Source: Acidianus sp. HS-5 (GTDB lineage Archaea > Thermoproteota > Thermoprotei_A > Sulfolobales > Sulfolobaceae). Taken from it: a stretch of DNA of 64,000 nt. The DNA lies in the NCBI RefSeq assembly GCF_021655615.1, contig NZ_AP025245.1, positions 1,674,001 to 1,738,000 of the forward strand, given 5' to 3'. Both the position numbers and the translations under genes were made by a program. Under the pieces are notes generated by a model that was not told the origin of the DNA, searched no databases, and saw only the letters and a program-made list of their open reading frames with translations. This document shows positions 52,965 to 63,399 of the stretch, in pieces (the first letter of the stretch is position 1; every line of letters starts with the position of its first letter).

Positions 52965-54775
52965 GTCTTCGATAAATCATAATGTCCTATAGGAGGTGGA
53001 ACAGGAACTTTAATTTTTACCTTCCCCTGCCTAAGCCATGGAGAAACTAAATAAGCAATACCATTCCTCTCCCAGCTGAGTATTTTAGCCTCGGTAGGAG
53101 TTAAACCTAGCTGTTCTGCAATTTCCTTATTTATACGAAAGATAAATTTTGTGTTGGCTAGCTGAACTATTATATCGCTAAGATCTGAAGGGTTATGAGT
53201 TGAAAATATAAAGCCTATTTTTCTCCTTCTTCCTAACCTCATCATTGTAGCTATTTTTCCTGCAACCCTTTTAACATAATTTGTATCCTCTTCTCCGCCT
53301 TTACTTGAAGGGAAAAATCTGTGAGCTTCGTCTATTATTATAAGAAATCTTCCCTTAATGTTCCCTTCTCTCATTTGTCTTTCCCTAAAGGCAAATAATC
53401 TATCAAGGAAATAGTAAGTTAATATCTTCTGAGAAAGGTCATCAAGCTCTCCATTATATGTATCAAAGATTATTAAACTACCAGAGTTTTTAGTGACACT
53501 TACCAAGAGATCTCTTTGAGCCTTTAAATCAAATAATTCAGTTTCCCTAAGTAAATACAGACCCCTTAAGATGTTCTCTCTAGTACTCTTATGTAGTTTG
53601 AACTTATCAAATTCGGAGTCGTCTAGAATGTCTATCAATTCCTCCAAAGTTTGACATTCTTTAGCTTCTTTACTTGATGAGAATATTTTAAGGAAATGGG
53701 AAGCTTGCTCACTAAAATAAGGATTAAGTTTATACAATATTTTCCTAACGTCCTTATATTTAAAGAAGAATGGATGAAGAGTTATCTTAGAATTCCACTG
53801 GCTATTGGATAAAATTATTTGATTACCTACTACTGAGGAGTAAACTTTTAGCCCCTTAATATCAAGATATTGTAATAATGGCTTAACGTAAAGATCGTGG
53901 TAAGCGGAAGTAATAGATTCCACTTTTCCTGATCTGGCATATTTTCTAATCCAAGTTTTGGTTACTGGAAATATTACGTCTGTTTCCATTTTATTCAGCT
54001 TGCCATATAATTTCTCAAATTCGTCAATGCCTTGCTTTACTCCTTTATCTGTAAAATCCGGAGGAAGGAAAACATGGTAATAGTCTCCCGTCGCGTCTAA
54101 TATAAATACTTTAGTTCCTTCTTCACCTAATACGTATAAACCGGAGATTAGGTCTTTAATGAAGGAAGTCTTTCCTGCTCCAGTAGTTCCAATGATCAAT
54201 GCATGATAATTTAAATCGTCCAGGCTTAGGCTGACTTTCACGTCTAAGTCTAAATAATCCAAAGTACCTATCTTTAGTAATCCTCTATTTAGGCTTAAAG
54301 ATCTCTCTATTAAATCAGCATTGGGTAGGACTACTGGAGATTGAGGTTCTATTACAACATCTGCAGGAGAAGGTTCTGACGACGAAAGTATATCGACTTT
54401 TGTGAGCATTTCACATTTAAGCGTAACATTATTTATCAAAGTTCCTGGAGTTTCCTCCTCAACATTACTTACAAAATTATTATTATCAAAGAGAAACGAC
54501 TTTACATCACTTCTTTCGTACCCTATTACTCTCAATAAAATGAAATAAAGGGTCTTTATATCTACTGTCCCGAGAAATACTCCTATCCTTCCTAAAAATG
54601 GATATTTATAATAAGTATAAGGATCAATAATTACGTTGACTGTGTAATTCTCTTCGTCTATCTTATTTGGGGAATTTGGAGATACTTTTCCTATGATATT
54701 GCCTAAAGTTATTGCCAAAGCCTTAGCTTTATCAACTCTATCTTTAATGTTGTTAATTAACTCGTCACTGGTCAA
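52961..54775 (-). CDS. HerA-like hexameric ATPase/translocase (operonic copy)
   Basis: The 604-residue ATPase has Walker A IIGTTGAGKT (195-203), Walker B FLIIIDEAHRFFPSS, and the sensor region LGRRRKIGFIFSTHNPSDL, followed by QLANTKFIFRIN. The N-terminal 150 residues form a HAS-barrel-like part with an acidic linker (EEETPG). Position and length parallel the copy at 18474-20294, with diverged sequence. The preceding NurA-like gene overlaps by 4 bases. HerA powers DNA translocation and feeds the NurA nuclease. Mre11 and Rad50 genes are absent here. Confidence 0.88.
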   Translation of the reverse strand: MTSDELINNIKDRVDKAKALAITLGNIIGKVSPNSPNKIDEENYTVNVIIDPYTYYKYPFLGRIGVFLGTVDIKTLYFILLRVIGYERSDVKSFLFDNNNFVSNVEEETPGTLINNVTLKCEMLTKVDILSSSEPSPADVVIEPQSPVVLPNADLIERSLSLNRGLLKIGTLDYLDLDVKVSLSLDDLNYHALIIGTTGAGKTSFIKDLISGLYVLGEEGTKVFILDATGDYYHVFLPPDFTDKGVKQGIDEFEKLYGKLNKMETDVIFPVTKTWIRKYARSGKVESITSAYHDLYVKPLLQYLDIKGLKVYSSVVGNQIILSNSQWNSKITLHPFFFKYKDVRKILYKLNPYFSEQASHFLKIFSSSKEAKECQTLEELIDILDDSEFDKFKLHKSTRENILRGLYLLRETELFDLKAQRDLLVSVTKNSGSLIIFDTYNGELDDLSQKILTYYFLDRLFAFRERQMREGNIKGRFLIIIDEAHRFFPSSKGGEEDTNYVKRVAGKIATMMRLGRRRKIGFIFSTHNPSDLSDIIVQLANTKFIFRINKEIAEQLGLTPTEAKILSWERNGIAYLVSPWLRQGKVKIKVPVPPPIGHYDLSKT

Positions 54776-55872
54776 GCAACCTCACCTGAAAGCCTGCTGT
54801 AAAAACTTGCTTGAATTCCAAGCCTTTCTACTATTGATACAATATATCTATAAAGGGCTAAGCTGATCTTCTTTGCTTTAAAGTCAGCCAGTGCAAGTAA
54901 AGGAGGAATCCCGTCCTTAGTTATTCCCATTGATGCTATAATCCCTAAAATTGATGGATCTTTGGATAATGACTCTATTCTTAATATCGAAAACTTCGAT
55001 ACGTAAGGGTGAAAAGGAACTACCAAATAATACATATAAACATTTATTTTTTCACATATTTTCTTTGAAAAAGGACCTAAGGCTAGAATCTTGTAAGGAG
55101 GAGAGTAATTAAACCTAACCAAGTGAAGTATAAAAGACTCGTCAGAAAGAAATATTTTAGGATCAATCCTATATTTCTGATAAATGGTAGATCTTGTTTT
55201 ATTATCTATTGAATCTATTAAACTTCTGGATTTGTCCAACCTCTTTACTATACCTAAAAAGTCCTTATCTATTACATTTTTTCTTTCTTCCAAAATTTTT
55301 TCCTTAAATTTTGACGTTAAATATAAATAGGAAGGAAAAAGAGGGCCATCAACTATTACTTTTCCCTTACCTTTGACTATTTTTAAGGCCTTAGTCTCTA
55401 ATACCGACCTTATTTCTCCTTCTATCACTTCAAACCCTTCACTTGAGTAAAAGGGATCTCCAGTTATGGAAATAGGAGAGACGTAAGGTCCGAAATAAAG
55501 GTAAGGGTCTATTTTAGAATTTTCATGAACAGAAGAGGCCACGGCAATAAAGGGCTCTTTTAGTTCTAACTCTTTTTCCCCATCTAAAGAAGGATAAACA
55601 CCGTAGATAGGAATTGAGGAAGAGGAGAGAGCAACTGCTGATACACTTATTATACCTTTTCCAGAAACAAAGCTCCTACTACTTCCATCTACTGCATAGA
55701 ACTCTTGATCTGTTCGAGAAGGATGAACTTCAAAGAATACATCTTCACCTTCGAAAGTAGAAGGGCTTTCATTATCTCGGTAGTCATCAAGTGATGTAAT
55801 TGTTAAATATTTCGAAACATATTTTACAACAACGCTGTTGAGTATTTCCATAATATTTTGCTGAGATTGCAT
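54772..55872 (-). CDS. NurA-domain nuclease-like protein (operonic copy)
   Basis: The 366-residue protein has the NurA signatures: FYAVDGSSRSFVS (Asp62), IEGEIRS (Glu), VIVDGPLFPSYLYL (Asp175), DFLGIVKRLDKS, and FSILRIESL with a C-terminal helical part. It is the first gene of a four-gene operon with the HerA-like ATPase (4-base overlap), an unknown protein and a thioesterase. NurA is a nuclease that with HerA resects DNA ends. The canonical residues are better kept here than in the copy at 17282-18529. Confidence 0.85.
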   Translation of the reverse strand: MQSQQNIMEILNSVVVKYVSKYLTITSLDDYRDNESPSTFEGEDVFFEVHPSRTDQEFYAVDGSSRSFVSGKGIISVSAVALSSSSIPIYGVYPSLDGEKELELKEPFIAVASSVHENSKIDPYLYFGPYVSPISITGDPFYSSEGFEVIEGEIRSVLETKALKIVKGKGKVIVDGPLFPSYLYLTSKFKEKILEERKNVIDKDFLGIVKRLDKSRSLIDSIDNKTRSTIYQKYRIDPKIFLSDESFILHLVRFNYSPPYKILALGPFSKKICEKINVYMYYLVVPFHPYVSKFSILRIESLSKDPSILGIIASMGITKDGIPPLLALADFKAKKISLALYRYIVSIVERLGIQASFYSRLSGEVA

Positions 55873-55894
55873 CTTCTATTAATGTTTAATAATC

Positions 55895-57239
<1,345 letters not shown>

Positions 57240-57279
57240 AAAGATTAAGGATTTATATTTAATTTCGTTATGAATAATC

Positions 57280-57717
57280 ATGATAGCAAAAGACAAGATA
57301 AGTTCCCTACGTGAGGAATTAAATAATTTGAGTGAAACTAGTTTAAGTATAGCAGAACAGGGAATACTGCAGTTTATTAAGGAACAAGTAGATAAGGAAG
57401 AAGAATTAGTAAGCAATTTTGATAAGAGTACCTCAGAAAATAATTATGATAAAGCGCTTTCAGACTTTTTCCAACTTATTCAAAGGACTAACTTAATGTA
57501 TGCTTACATTATGCAACCTTCAGTACTTTCAATGCTGTCGAACGATAAATTCAGCAAAATTGTTCAGGATCTGCTTGACTGCGTTTCACAAATAGTCTCA
57601 GATGTTGTGCTTACTTTTAAGCATAACATTAAACAATTCGGATTAGAAAGCATTAATGTAAATATTACTTCTAACCCTCCAGCAATAAGTATAGCATTGG
57701 CGATAAAGAATGCTTGA
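57280..57717 (+). CDS. Helical protein of unknown function, operon leader
   Basis: The 145-residue protein (MIAKDKISSLREELNNLSET at the start) is helical through its first 125 residues and ends in a short hydrophobic beta part (ISIALAIKNA). I recognise no named domain. It overlaps the PGI/PMI gene by 8 bases, so expression is coupled with sugar isomerase and cysS. It is divergent from the flavoprotein with a 40-base gap shared by both promoters. It may be a Sulfolobales-specific partner of the isomerase, an inference from position. Confidence 0.7.
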   Translation: MIAKDKISSLREELNNLSETSLSIAEQGILQFIKEQVDKEEELVSNFDKSTSENNYDKALSDFFQLIQRTNLMYAYIMQPSVLSMLSNDKFSKIVQDLLDCVSQIVSDVVLTFKHNIKQFGLESINVNITSNPPAISIALAIKNA

Positions 57718-58633
57718 AAATTATCTAAAATGGGATTCACTCTTTGATCAGGCTATAAAAGAAGCTAAAGAAATAGAATTCGAAATAAAAACTGACCGAG
57801 TAGTATTTACAGGAATGGGAGGGAGTTATATACCGGGAAAAATAGCCGAAATATTGGATTATAATGTAGATTATAGGGCTATAACTGGAATTCCAAGGAA
57901 GCTGGACGACAACACAACATTAATAGCAATGAGTTACTCAGGTACTACGAGCGAAACTATTCAGGCTGTTAAAGAAGGACTGGATAAAGGATCTAAAATA
58001 GTAGTAATATCCTCTAACGGTGAGTTGCAGAAGATCGCTGAAGAGCATAAGGAAAAAATATATTTTATCAAAGTTAAAGGACTTTCACAGACTAGATATT
58101 CTTTTCCAGTACTTATAACTTCTTTACTTAAAATTCTGTCTAGCGTTGCAGCTGATAAGATAAATTTGAACGAATTGAGAGAAGGTATAATAGAAAACAA
58201 GGAGAAGTACAAGGACAAAGGAAAAGTACTTTCCAATAAGATAATAGGTAAAATTCCAGTATTTTATGCTTCAACTTACTTCCCAATAGCGATAAGGTTT
58301 AAGCAGGAGATTAACGAGAATGCAAAGTCTCCCGCATTTTACGGTGAAATTCCGGAAGTTAACCATAACGAAGTTGAAAGCTACACAAGGGGAAAGGACT
58401 TACTTTTACCTATAGTAATCGGTAACGAAAGCATAGATGAGGTAACTGCAGGAGTCCTTAATGCTGAAAGGATAATTCCCCCCTCTACGGAAAAACTGAA
58501 GAATATTTCTTCATTAGTATTGTTAGCAGGACTAACTTCAATTTATTTAGCTGATACTCTAAAAGAGAATCCTGAGAAATTAACCATTATTCCTAAGTGC
58601 AGAGAACGTACATCTGTTATATTTAAAGGATAG
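57710..58633 (+). CDS. Bifunctional phosphoglucose/phosphomannose isomerase
   Basis: The 307-residue enzyme has two SIS domains. GMGGSYIPGKIAEI, AMSYSGTTSETIQAV, and VISSNGELQKIAEEH are in the first, and PEVNHNEVESYTRG, with the catalytic Glu/His, in the second. Crenarchaeal members interconvert glucose-6-phosphate, fructose-6-phosphate and mannose-6-phosphate. The length is normal for the family. It sits between the unknown helical protein (8-base overlap) and cysS (17 bases), so the three are cotranscribed. Confidence 0.9.
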   Translation: MLENYLKWDSLFDQAIKEAKEIEFEIKTDRVVFTGMGGSYIPGKIAEILDYNVDYRAITGIPRKLDDNTTLIAMSYSGTTSETIQAVKEGLDKGSKIVVISSNGELQKIAEEHKEKIYFIKVKGLSQTRYSFPVLITSLLKILSSVAADKINLNELREGIIENKEKYKDKGKVLSNKIIGKIPVFYASTYFPIAIRFKQEINENAKSPAFYGEIPEVNHNEVESYTRGKDLLLPIVIGNESIDEVTAGVLNAERIIPPSTEKLKNISSLVLLAGLTSIYLADTLKENPEKLTIIPKCRERTSVIFKG

Positions 58634-58650
58634 TTTACTTCTTTTTACTT

Positions 58651-60054
58651 GTGATAAGAGTATTCAATACTTTAGGACGAAAGTTTGAGGATTTTTCTCC
58701 GGTAGAGAACGGAATAGTTAAAATGTACGTTTGCGGACCTACAGTCTACGATTACGTCCATATAGGCCATGGAAGAACTTTCGTAGCTTATGATGCAATG
58801 GTCAGGTACTTGAGACTCAAAGGTTATAATGTAATAAGAATTCAAAATATTACTGACATAGACGACAAAATTATTAATAGAGCTAAAGAGACTGGAAAGC
58901 CTTGGGACGAAATTGTTGACTACTACTCAAAGGATTATTTAGAAAATCTATCTTCATTAAAGGTTAAAATTGATTTACATCCCAGGGTAAGCCAACATAT
59001 AAAGGAAATTATTAACTTCGTTCAAGGATTAATAGATAAAGGCCACGCGTATGTAACTCAAAGCGGTAGTGTATATTTTGATGTCGACACTTATCCTAAT
59101 TATGGAGAATTGTCTAACACCAGAAAAGATCAATGGAACCAAGGAGAGGAATTTGTTAAAGAAAAAAGACATCCCTACGATTTTGCTCTATGGAAGGCTT
59201 GGAAACCGGGAGAACCTTATTGGGAATCTCCCTGGGGTAAGGGAAGACCAGGATGGCATATAGAATGCTCTACAATGTCAACCAGATATCTTGGCGAGCA
59301 ATTCGATATACATGGCGGAGGAATGGATTTAATATTCCCTCATCATGAAAACGAGAGAGCACAGACTGAATCGTTAACTGAAAAACCGTGGGTAAAGTAC
59401 TGGATGCACGTAGCTTTCTTAAACATCAGAGGAGAAAAGATGAGTAAATCCTTAGGAAACATAATAACTCTGAAGGAGGCAATAAAGAAATATAGTGCTG
59501 ATGTACTGAGGTATTGGTATTTATCATCCCATTATAGATCACCTATTGATTTCAGCGACGAGAATTTAGAACAAAGTAAAGTTTCACTACAGAGGTTAAA
59601 GGATGCGGTTGCAGTCTTAAAGGACATACTTAAGGAAGGCCCTAAGAGTTACTCAAGAGATGATGATATTGGTGTACAGAAAGAAATTATACAGAAAATT
59701 ATGGAGTTTGACTACGCAATGAGTAGTGACTTCGATACTGCAACAGCATTGAAGAAAATCCATGATATATCAAACATTGTTTTTTCAAAGTTACAGAGTA
59801 GTAGAGATTTCTTGGGCGCTTCTATAGCGTTAGATGGATTTAGGATATTCAATGAAATATACGGAGTAATGGATGAAGAAATGGGATTAGCCTATGAAAG
59901 GATTTATGAAGTCATTGACGGAATGATAGAAATAAGAAACTTATTGAGACAAAAGAAAATGTATGATTTATCAGATCAAATAAGGAGCATATTAGAGTCT
60001 CATGGGATAAAAGTTCTTGATACTAAAGATAAGTCTACTTGGAGGTTTCAGTAA
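58651..60054 (+). CDS. cysS: Cysteinyl-tRNA synthetase
   Basis: The 467-residue class I synthetase charges tRNA-Cys. It has the HIGH motif as DYVHIGHGRTF near residue 36 and the KMSKS loop as GEKMSKSLGN. The zinc ligands are in MYVCGPTVY, WHIECSTMS and HGGGMDLIFPHHENERAQ. The anticodon-binding helical domain follows, with the normal family length. The start is GTG 58651, 17 bases after the isomerase stop. The 3' end overlaps the convergent NUDIX gene by 20 bases. Confidence 0.94.
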   Translation: MIRVFNTLGRKFEDFSPVENGIVKMYVCGPTVYDYVHIGHGRTFVAYDAMVRYLRLKGYNVIRIQNITDIDDKIINRAKETGKPWDEIVDYYSKDYLENLSSLKVKIDLHPRVSQHIKEIINFVQGLIDKGHAYVTQSGSVYFDVDTYPNYGELSNTRKDQWNQGEEFVKEKRHPYDFALWKAWKPGEPYWESPWGKGRPGWHIECSTMSTRYLGEQFDIHGGGMDLIFPHHENERAQTESLTEKPWVKYWMHVAFLNIRGEKMSKSLGNIITLKEAIKKYSADVLRYWYLSSHYRSPIDFSDENLEQSKVSLQRLKDAVAVLKDILKEGPKSYSRDDDIGVQKEIIQKIMEFDYAMSSDFDTATALKKIHDISNIVFSKLQSSRDFLGASIALDGFRIFNEIYGVMDEEMGLAYERIYEVIDGMIEIRNLLRQKKMYDLSDQIRSILESHGIKVLDTKDKSTWRFQ

Positions 60055-60460
60055 TAAATAGCGGAATTCTTTCTCCTTCAAAATATTTCTTCATCATTTC
60101 TATAGTAGTTGGAGAGACAGCAATTTTGCTCATTTCTTCTAGAGAGAAGAATTTAGCGTCCAGGGCGTCTGACCCTGCCTTAATTTTACCGTGCTTTATT
60201 TCGCAAAGGAAATCTAGAATCACGTAGTGAAAACCTTCCTTTATTATTTCAATTACTCCTATTAGGTCTTCTGGATTAACATCAACGTCTAATTCTTCCT
60301 TCATTTCTCTCCTTAACGCTTCCTTTAATGTTTCTCCGTATTCTACTTTTCCTCCTGGAATAGCCCAAGCTCCTTTGTTAGGAGGTTTACTTCTTTGAAC
60401 TAACAGTACCTTTTTATCTGAAAGAATAACTCCACCTACTGCTATAAGAGGTCTTTCCAT
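60035..60460 (-). CDS. NUDIX hydrolase
   Basis: The 141-residue protein has a complete Nudix box: GGKVEYGETLKEALRREM followed by KEELDVD, covering the GX5EX7REUXEEXGU signature from residue 37 to 60. It hydrolyses nucleoside diphosphates linked to another group, such as oxidised nucleotides or ADP-ribose. The N-terminal strand begins LIAVGGVILSDKKVLLVQR. The ATG at 60460 starts the first strand directly. The 3' end overlaps cysS by 20 bases. Confidence 0.9.
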   Translation of the reverse strand: MERPLIAVGGVILSDKKVLLVQRSKPPNKGAWAIPGGKVEYGETLKEALRREMKEELDVDVNPEDLIGVIEIIKEGFHYVILDFLCEIKHGKIKAGSDALDAKFFSLEEMSKIAVSPTTIEMMKKYFEGERIPLFITETSK

Positions 60461-60501
60461 AGTGGGATTAAAGTTATTAATTAATATTTAACCGTGTCTA
60501 T

Positions 60502-61824
60502 ATGATGTTGAAGTATACACTAATCCTAGCCCTTTTAATTGCAGTACCTTTCGTCCAAATTTTATCCTTAGCATTACCTAGTTCCCCTCCTCTTACAGCA
60601 AATACTATAATTAATGAAATTCCTTTCTATTCACACCTAAACTATGTTATTTCCATTTATAATGAAACAACAGTTAATAGCACAACAAAAATGAAATTTC
60701 TGGCAAACTATACTGCAGAATATAACGTTGTTTCACAATGTAATGGAGTAATAAAAGTTGACTATAATGTTAGTAAGATATACTCTGCATACAATTTATC
60801 AAAATTTAACATATCTAATACAACTTTTCTAAAGCCAGGCATATTTAACGTAACTCTCTTGGACGATGCCTTATCTTTCAATTACCCATATATTTATCCA
60901 GAGTTACTATATAATTCAACGTATTATGCTCTCTATTTCGTGGCAACACATGTAGGATTAGGCTTACAGTATGTTAATGAAACTAAAATTAAGTTAGATA
61001 ATACAAGTTATACTGTATATAAATATCTAAATATTTCATATTTTTCATCAAAGTCCTTTTACGTCTTGTGTAACGGCATAGGATATGATTTCAACTACAC
61101 ATTTTCATATAAAATAGATAACAAGACCTACAATTTATGTGCTAATTTCATTCTAAAGTGTATATCCGGAAATTCGTCTACACGATTAAAATATATGAGT
61201 AATCAATTGGAAGAAGCCTTCAAGCCTTATACATACTTAGAGTATACTTACTCATCACTATATGCAGACTTAACTCCAAACACTTATAGAGAAATATTTT
61301 ATCCCTATGTTTTCGCTAATGGTTACTTTGTATATAGAGATTGCATCTTAAGGTTTGCTGCTGGACAGCAAGTAGTATATCCATATTTTAATATTGTTAT
61401 AGGGAATTATACTAATTTACCAATAACTTTTCTAGCATGTAATTCCACCAAAATAGTTTGGGAAAATGAGGAATTCAGTAGAGTTAATATAACTAGCTTA
61501 AATATACTAGGTAAGACCTTCAATAACGTTATAGAATACGAAAATAAGACTAATACTAGTTTTACTTTATTATACTTCCATGATGGAACTTTAATAGAAG
61601 AGGAATCTGGTAAAATAGATGGAAATATATACAACGCGAGTGAAAAATTAGAATTTACTGGAAATTCTATAATCTCTTTAAACTCTACTTATCCTGACTA
61701 CTTCAATTATACTAATACTAAATTACCATATAGTGCAATAGATCCTTCATCGGCATTGGAGGTCTCGATAATAGTAACGATGATAATTGTAGCATTAATT
61801 GTTCTTCTATATAAAAGAAAATGA
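60502..61824 (+). CDS. Secreted, membrane-anchored surface glycoprotein
   Basis: The 440-residue protein has an N-terminal signal/anchor (residues 2-25, LILALLIAVPFVQILSLA), a large extracytoplasmic part rich in Asn, Thr, Ser and Tyr, and a C-terminal helix (SIIVTMIIVALIVLLYKRK) that anchors it with a basic tail inside. More than 20 N-x-S/T sites are present, such as NTT, NST and NIS, as in heavily glycosylated Sulfolobales surface proteins. I recognise no enzymatic domain. Its composition differs from neighbours because it is exported. Confidence 0.75.
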   Translation: MMLKYTLILALLIAVPFVQILSLALPSSPPLTANTIINEIPFYSHLNYVISIYNETTVNSTTKMKFLANYTAEYNVVSQCNGVIKVDYNVSKIYSAYNLSKFNISNTTFLKPGIFNVTLLDDALSFNYPYIYPELLYNSTYYALYFVATHVGLGLQYVNETKIKLDNTSYTVYKYLNISYFSSKSFYVLCNGIGYDFNYTFSYKIDNKTYNLCANFILKCISGNSSTRLKYMSNQLEEAFKPYTYLEYTYSSLYADLTPNTYREIFYPYVFANGYFVYRDCILRFAAGQQVVYPYFNIVIGNYTNLPITFLACNSTKIVWENEEFSRVNITSLNILGKTFNNVIEYENKTNTSFTLLYFHDGTLIEEESGKIDGNIYNASEKLEFTGNSIISLNSTYPDYFNYTNTKLPYSAIDPSSALEVSIIVTMIIVALIVLLYKRK

Positions 61825-61891
61825 GAATTTTTTAACAATTTAAACTTCTATCAGATTAGATTTTTATTATACCAAGAATAACTTCTCTATA

Positions 61892-63154
61892 ATGGCAGTA
61901 GAAGAAGTTTTATCTTCTAATTTATATACCCAACAGATAAAGAAATTATATAGAGTTGGAGAAATACTCGGTTTACAAGAAGATCAATTAGAGGCTCTCT
62001 CAACTCCAGAAAGAGTAATTCAAGTAAAAATTCAGATTCCTGGCAATAACGGTAAAATTAGAACTCTTACAGGCTGGAGATCTCAACATAATAGCGCTTT
62101 AGGTCCTTATAAAGGAGGAGTAAGGTATCACCCTAATGTTACTCAAGACGAGGTTATTGCTTTATCAATGATCATGACCTGGAAGAACTCATTGCTACAG
62201 CTTCCTTATGGTGGAGGAAAAGCAGGAATAAGAGTTGACCCTAAATCCTTTTCTAGAACGGAGTTGGAAATTCTTTCCAGGAATTTTATAGATGCACTTT
62301 ATAAATATATAGGAAGCGATTTAGATATCCCTGCACCAGACGTTAATACAGATTCACAAATCATGTCTTGGTTCTTAGACGAGTATATAAAAGTCTCAGG
62401 AAAAGTTGATTTAGGAGCTTTTACGGGTAAACCCGTTGAGTTAGGAGGAATTTCTGTGAGAGAATACAGCACTGGCTTAGGAGTGGCGCATATTACTAAA
62501 CTTGCTGCAGAGAAATTCTTAGATGGAATAGAAGAAAAAAGAGTTATAATACAAGGTTTCGGTAATTTAGGATCTTTCGCAGCTAAATTCTTATCAGAAA
62601 TGGGAGCTAAGATCGTTGGTGTAAGTGACTCTAAAGGCGGAATAATAGATTATAATGGATTAGATTATAATAAGTTAATAGAAGTTAAGGAAAGAACGGG
62701 ATCGGTAACAAATTATCCAGAAGGGAAGAAAGTTACAAATGACGAATTGTTAGTGAGCGATTGTGATATTCTAATTCCAGGAGCTTTGGAAAATGTGATA
62801 AACAAGTTTAACGCTCCTAAAGTTAAAGCTAAACTAATAGTAGAAGGCGCTAATGGACCTCTTACTGCAGACGCTGATGAAATAATGAAACAAAGGAATA
62901 TCCCAGTAGTGCCAGATATTTTAGCAAATTCTGGAGGAGTTGTAGGGAGTTATGTTGAATGGGCTAATAATAAAATGGGAGAAATCATAGAAGAGGAAGA
63001 AGCTAAGAAGTTAATACTATCGAGAATGGAAAAAGCATTTAGCGAGATGTATACGAAATATAGCAAATTAGAAGATCAAGATTTAAGAACATCAGCTATG
63101 GTAGTAGCTGTAGAAAGAGTAGTTAATGCCATGAAGGCTAGAGGTCTCATATAG
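61892..63154 (+). CDS. gdhA: Glutamate dehydrogenase
   Basis: The 420-residue enzyme interconverts glutamate and 2-oxoglutarate plus ammonia with NAD(P)H. The substrate-binding Lys residues lie in LGPYKGGVRYHP and LPYGGGKAGIRVDP, with PAPDVNTDSQIMSWF and the Rossmann motif VIIQGFGNLGSFAAKFL. VVPDILANSGGVVGSYVEW is the family end. The length matches hexameric archaeal GDH. The ATG at 61892 begins the family start MAVEEVLSSNLY. The final 63 bases overlap the convergent membrane protein gene. Confidence 0.94.
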   Translation: MAVEEVLSSNLYTQQIKKLYRVGEILGLQEDQLEALSTPERVIQVKIQIPGNNGKIRTLTGWRSQHNSALGPYKGGVRYHPNVTQDEVIALSMIMTWKNSLLQLPYGGGKAGIRVDPKSFSRTELEILSRNFIDALYKYIGSDLDIPAPDVNTDSQIMSWFLDEYIKVSGKVDLGAFTGKPVELGGISVREYSTGLGVAHITKLAAEKFLDGIEEKRVIIQGFGNLGSFAAKFLSEMGAKIVGVSDSKGGIIDYNGLDYNKLIEVKERTGSVTNYPEGKKVTNDELLVSDCDILIPGALENVINKFNAPKVKAKLIVEGANGPLTADADEIMKQRNIPVVPDILANSGGVVGSYVEWANNKMGEIIEEEEAKKLILSRMEKAFSEMYTKYSKLEDQDLRTSAMVVAVERVVNAMKARGLI

Positions 63155-63397
63155 ATAAAGTAAAGCCATTATAACGACTATAATCAGGGCAACTATCAGC
63201 ATCCATTTTTCTATCTTTTTTGAAGATCCAAATATTATAGGTATTGGGCCTATAAGGATTATACCCCCTGCTTGTGTTTTATTTCCTTCATTTTCTTCTT
63301 TTGGTTTGAAAGCCTCATAAATTATTCCTAGAAATACTATAAGGAAACCTAACATTATCAGTAATATGCCAAGTTCATCAAGGTATTGTGAAATCAT
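63092..63397 (-). CDS. TIGR00304 family membrane protein
   Basis: The 101-residue protein has a helix at residues 10-28 (ILLIMLGFLIVFLGIIY), a middle part KTQAGGIILIGPIPIIFGSS, which is the TIGR00304 (DUF131) signature, and a second helix at 64-82. The family is found across archaea without a proven role. The C-terminal tail overlaps gdhA by 63 bases. The upstream partial gene ends 2 bases before the start, so the two are one transcript. Confidence 0.8.
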   Translation of the reverse strand: MISQYLDELGILLIMLGFLIVFLGIIYEAFKPKEENEGNKTQAGGIILIGPIPIIFGSSKKIEKWMLIVALIIVVIMALLYLYETSSLHGINYSFYSYYHS

Positions 63398-63399
63398 AA

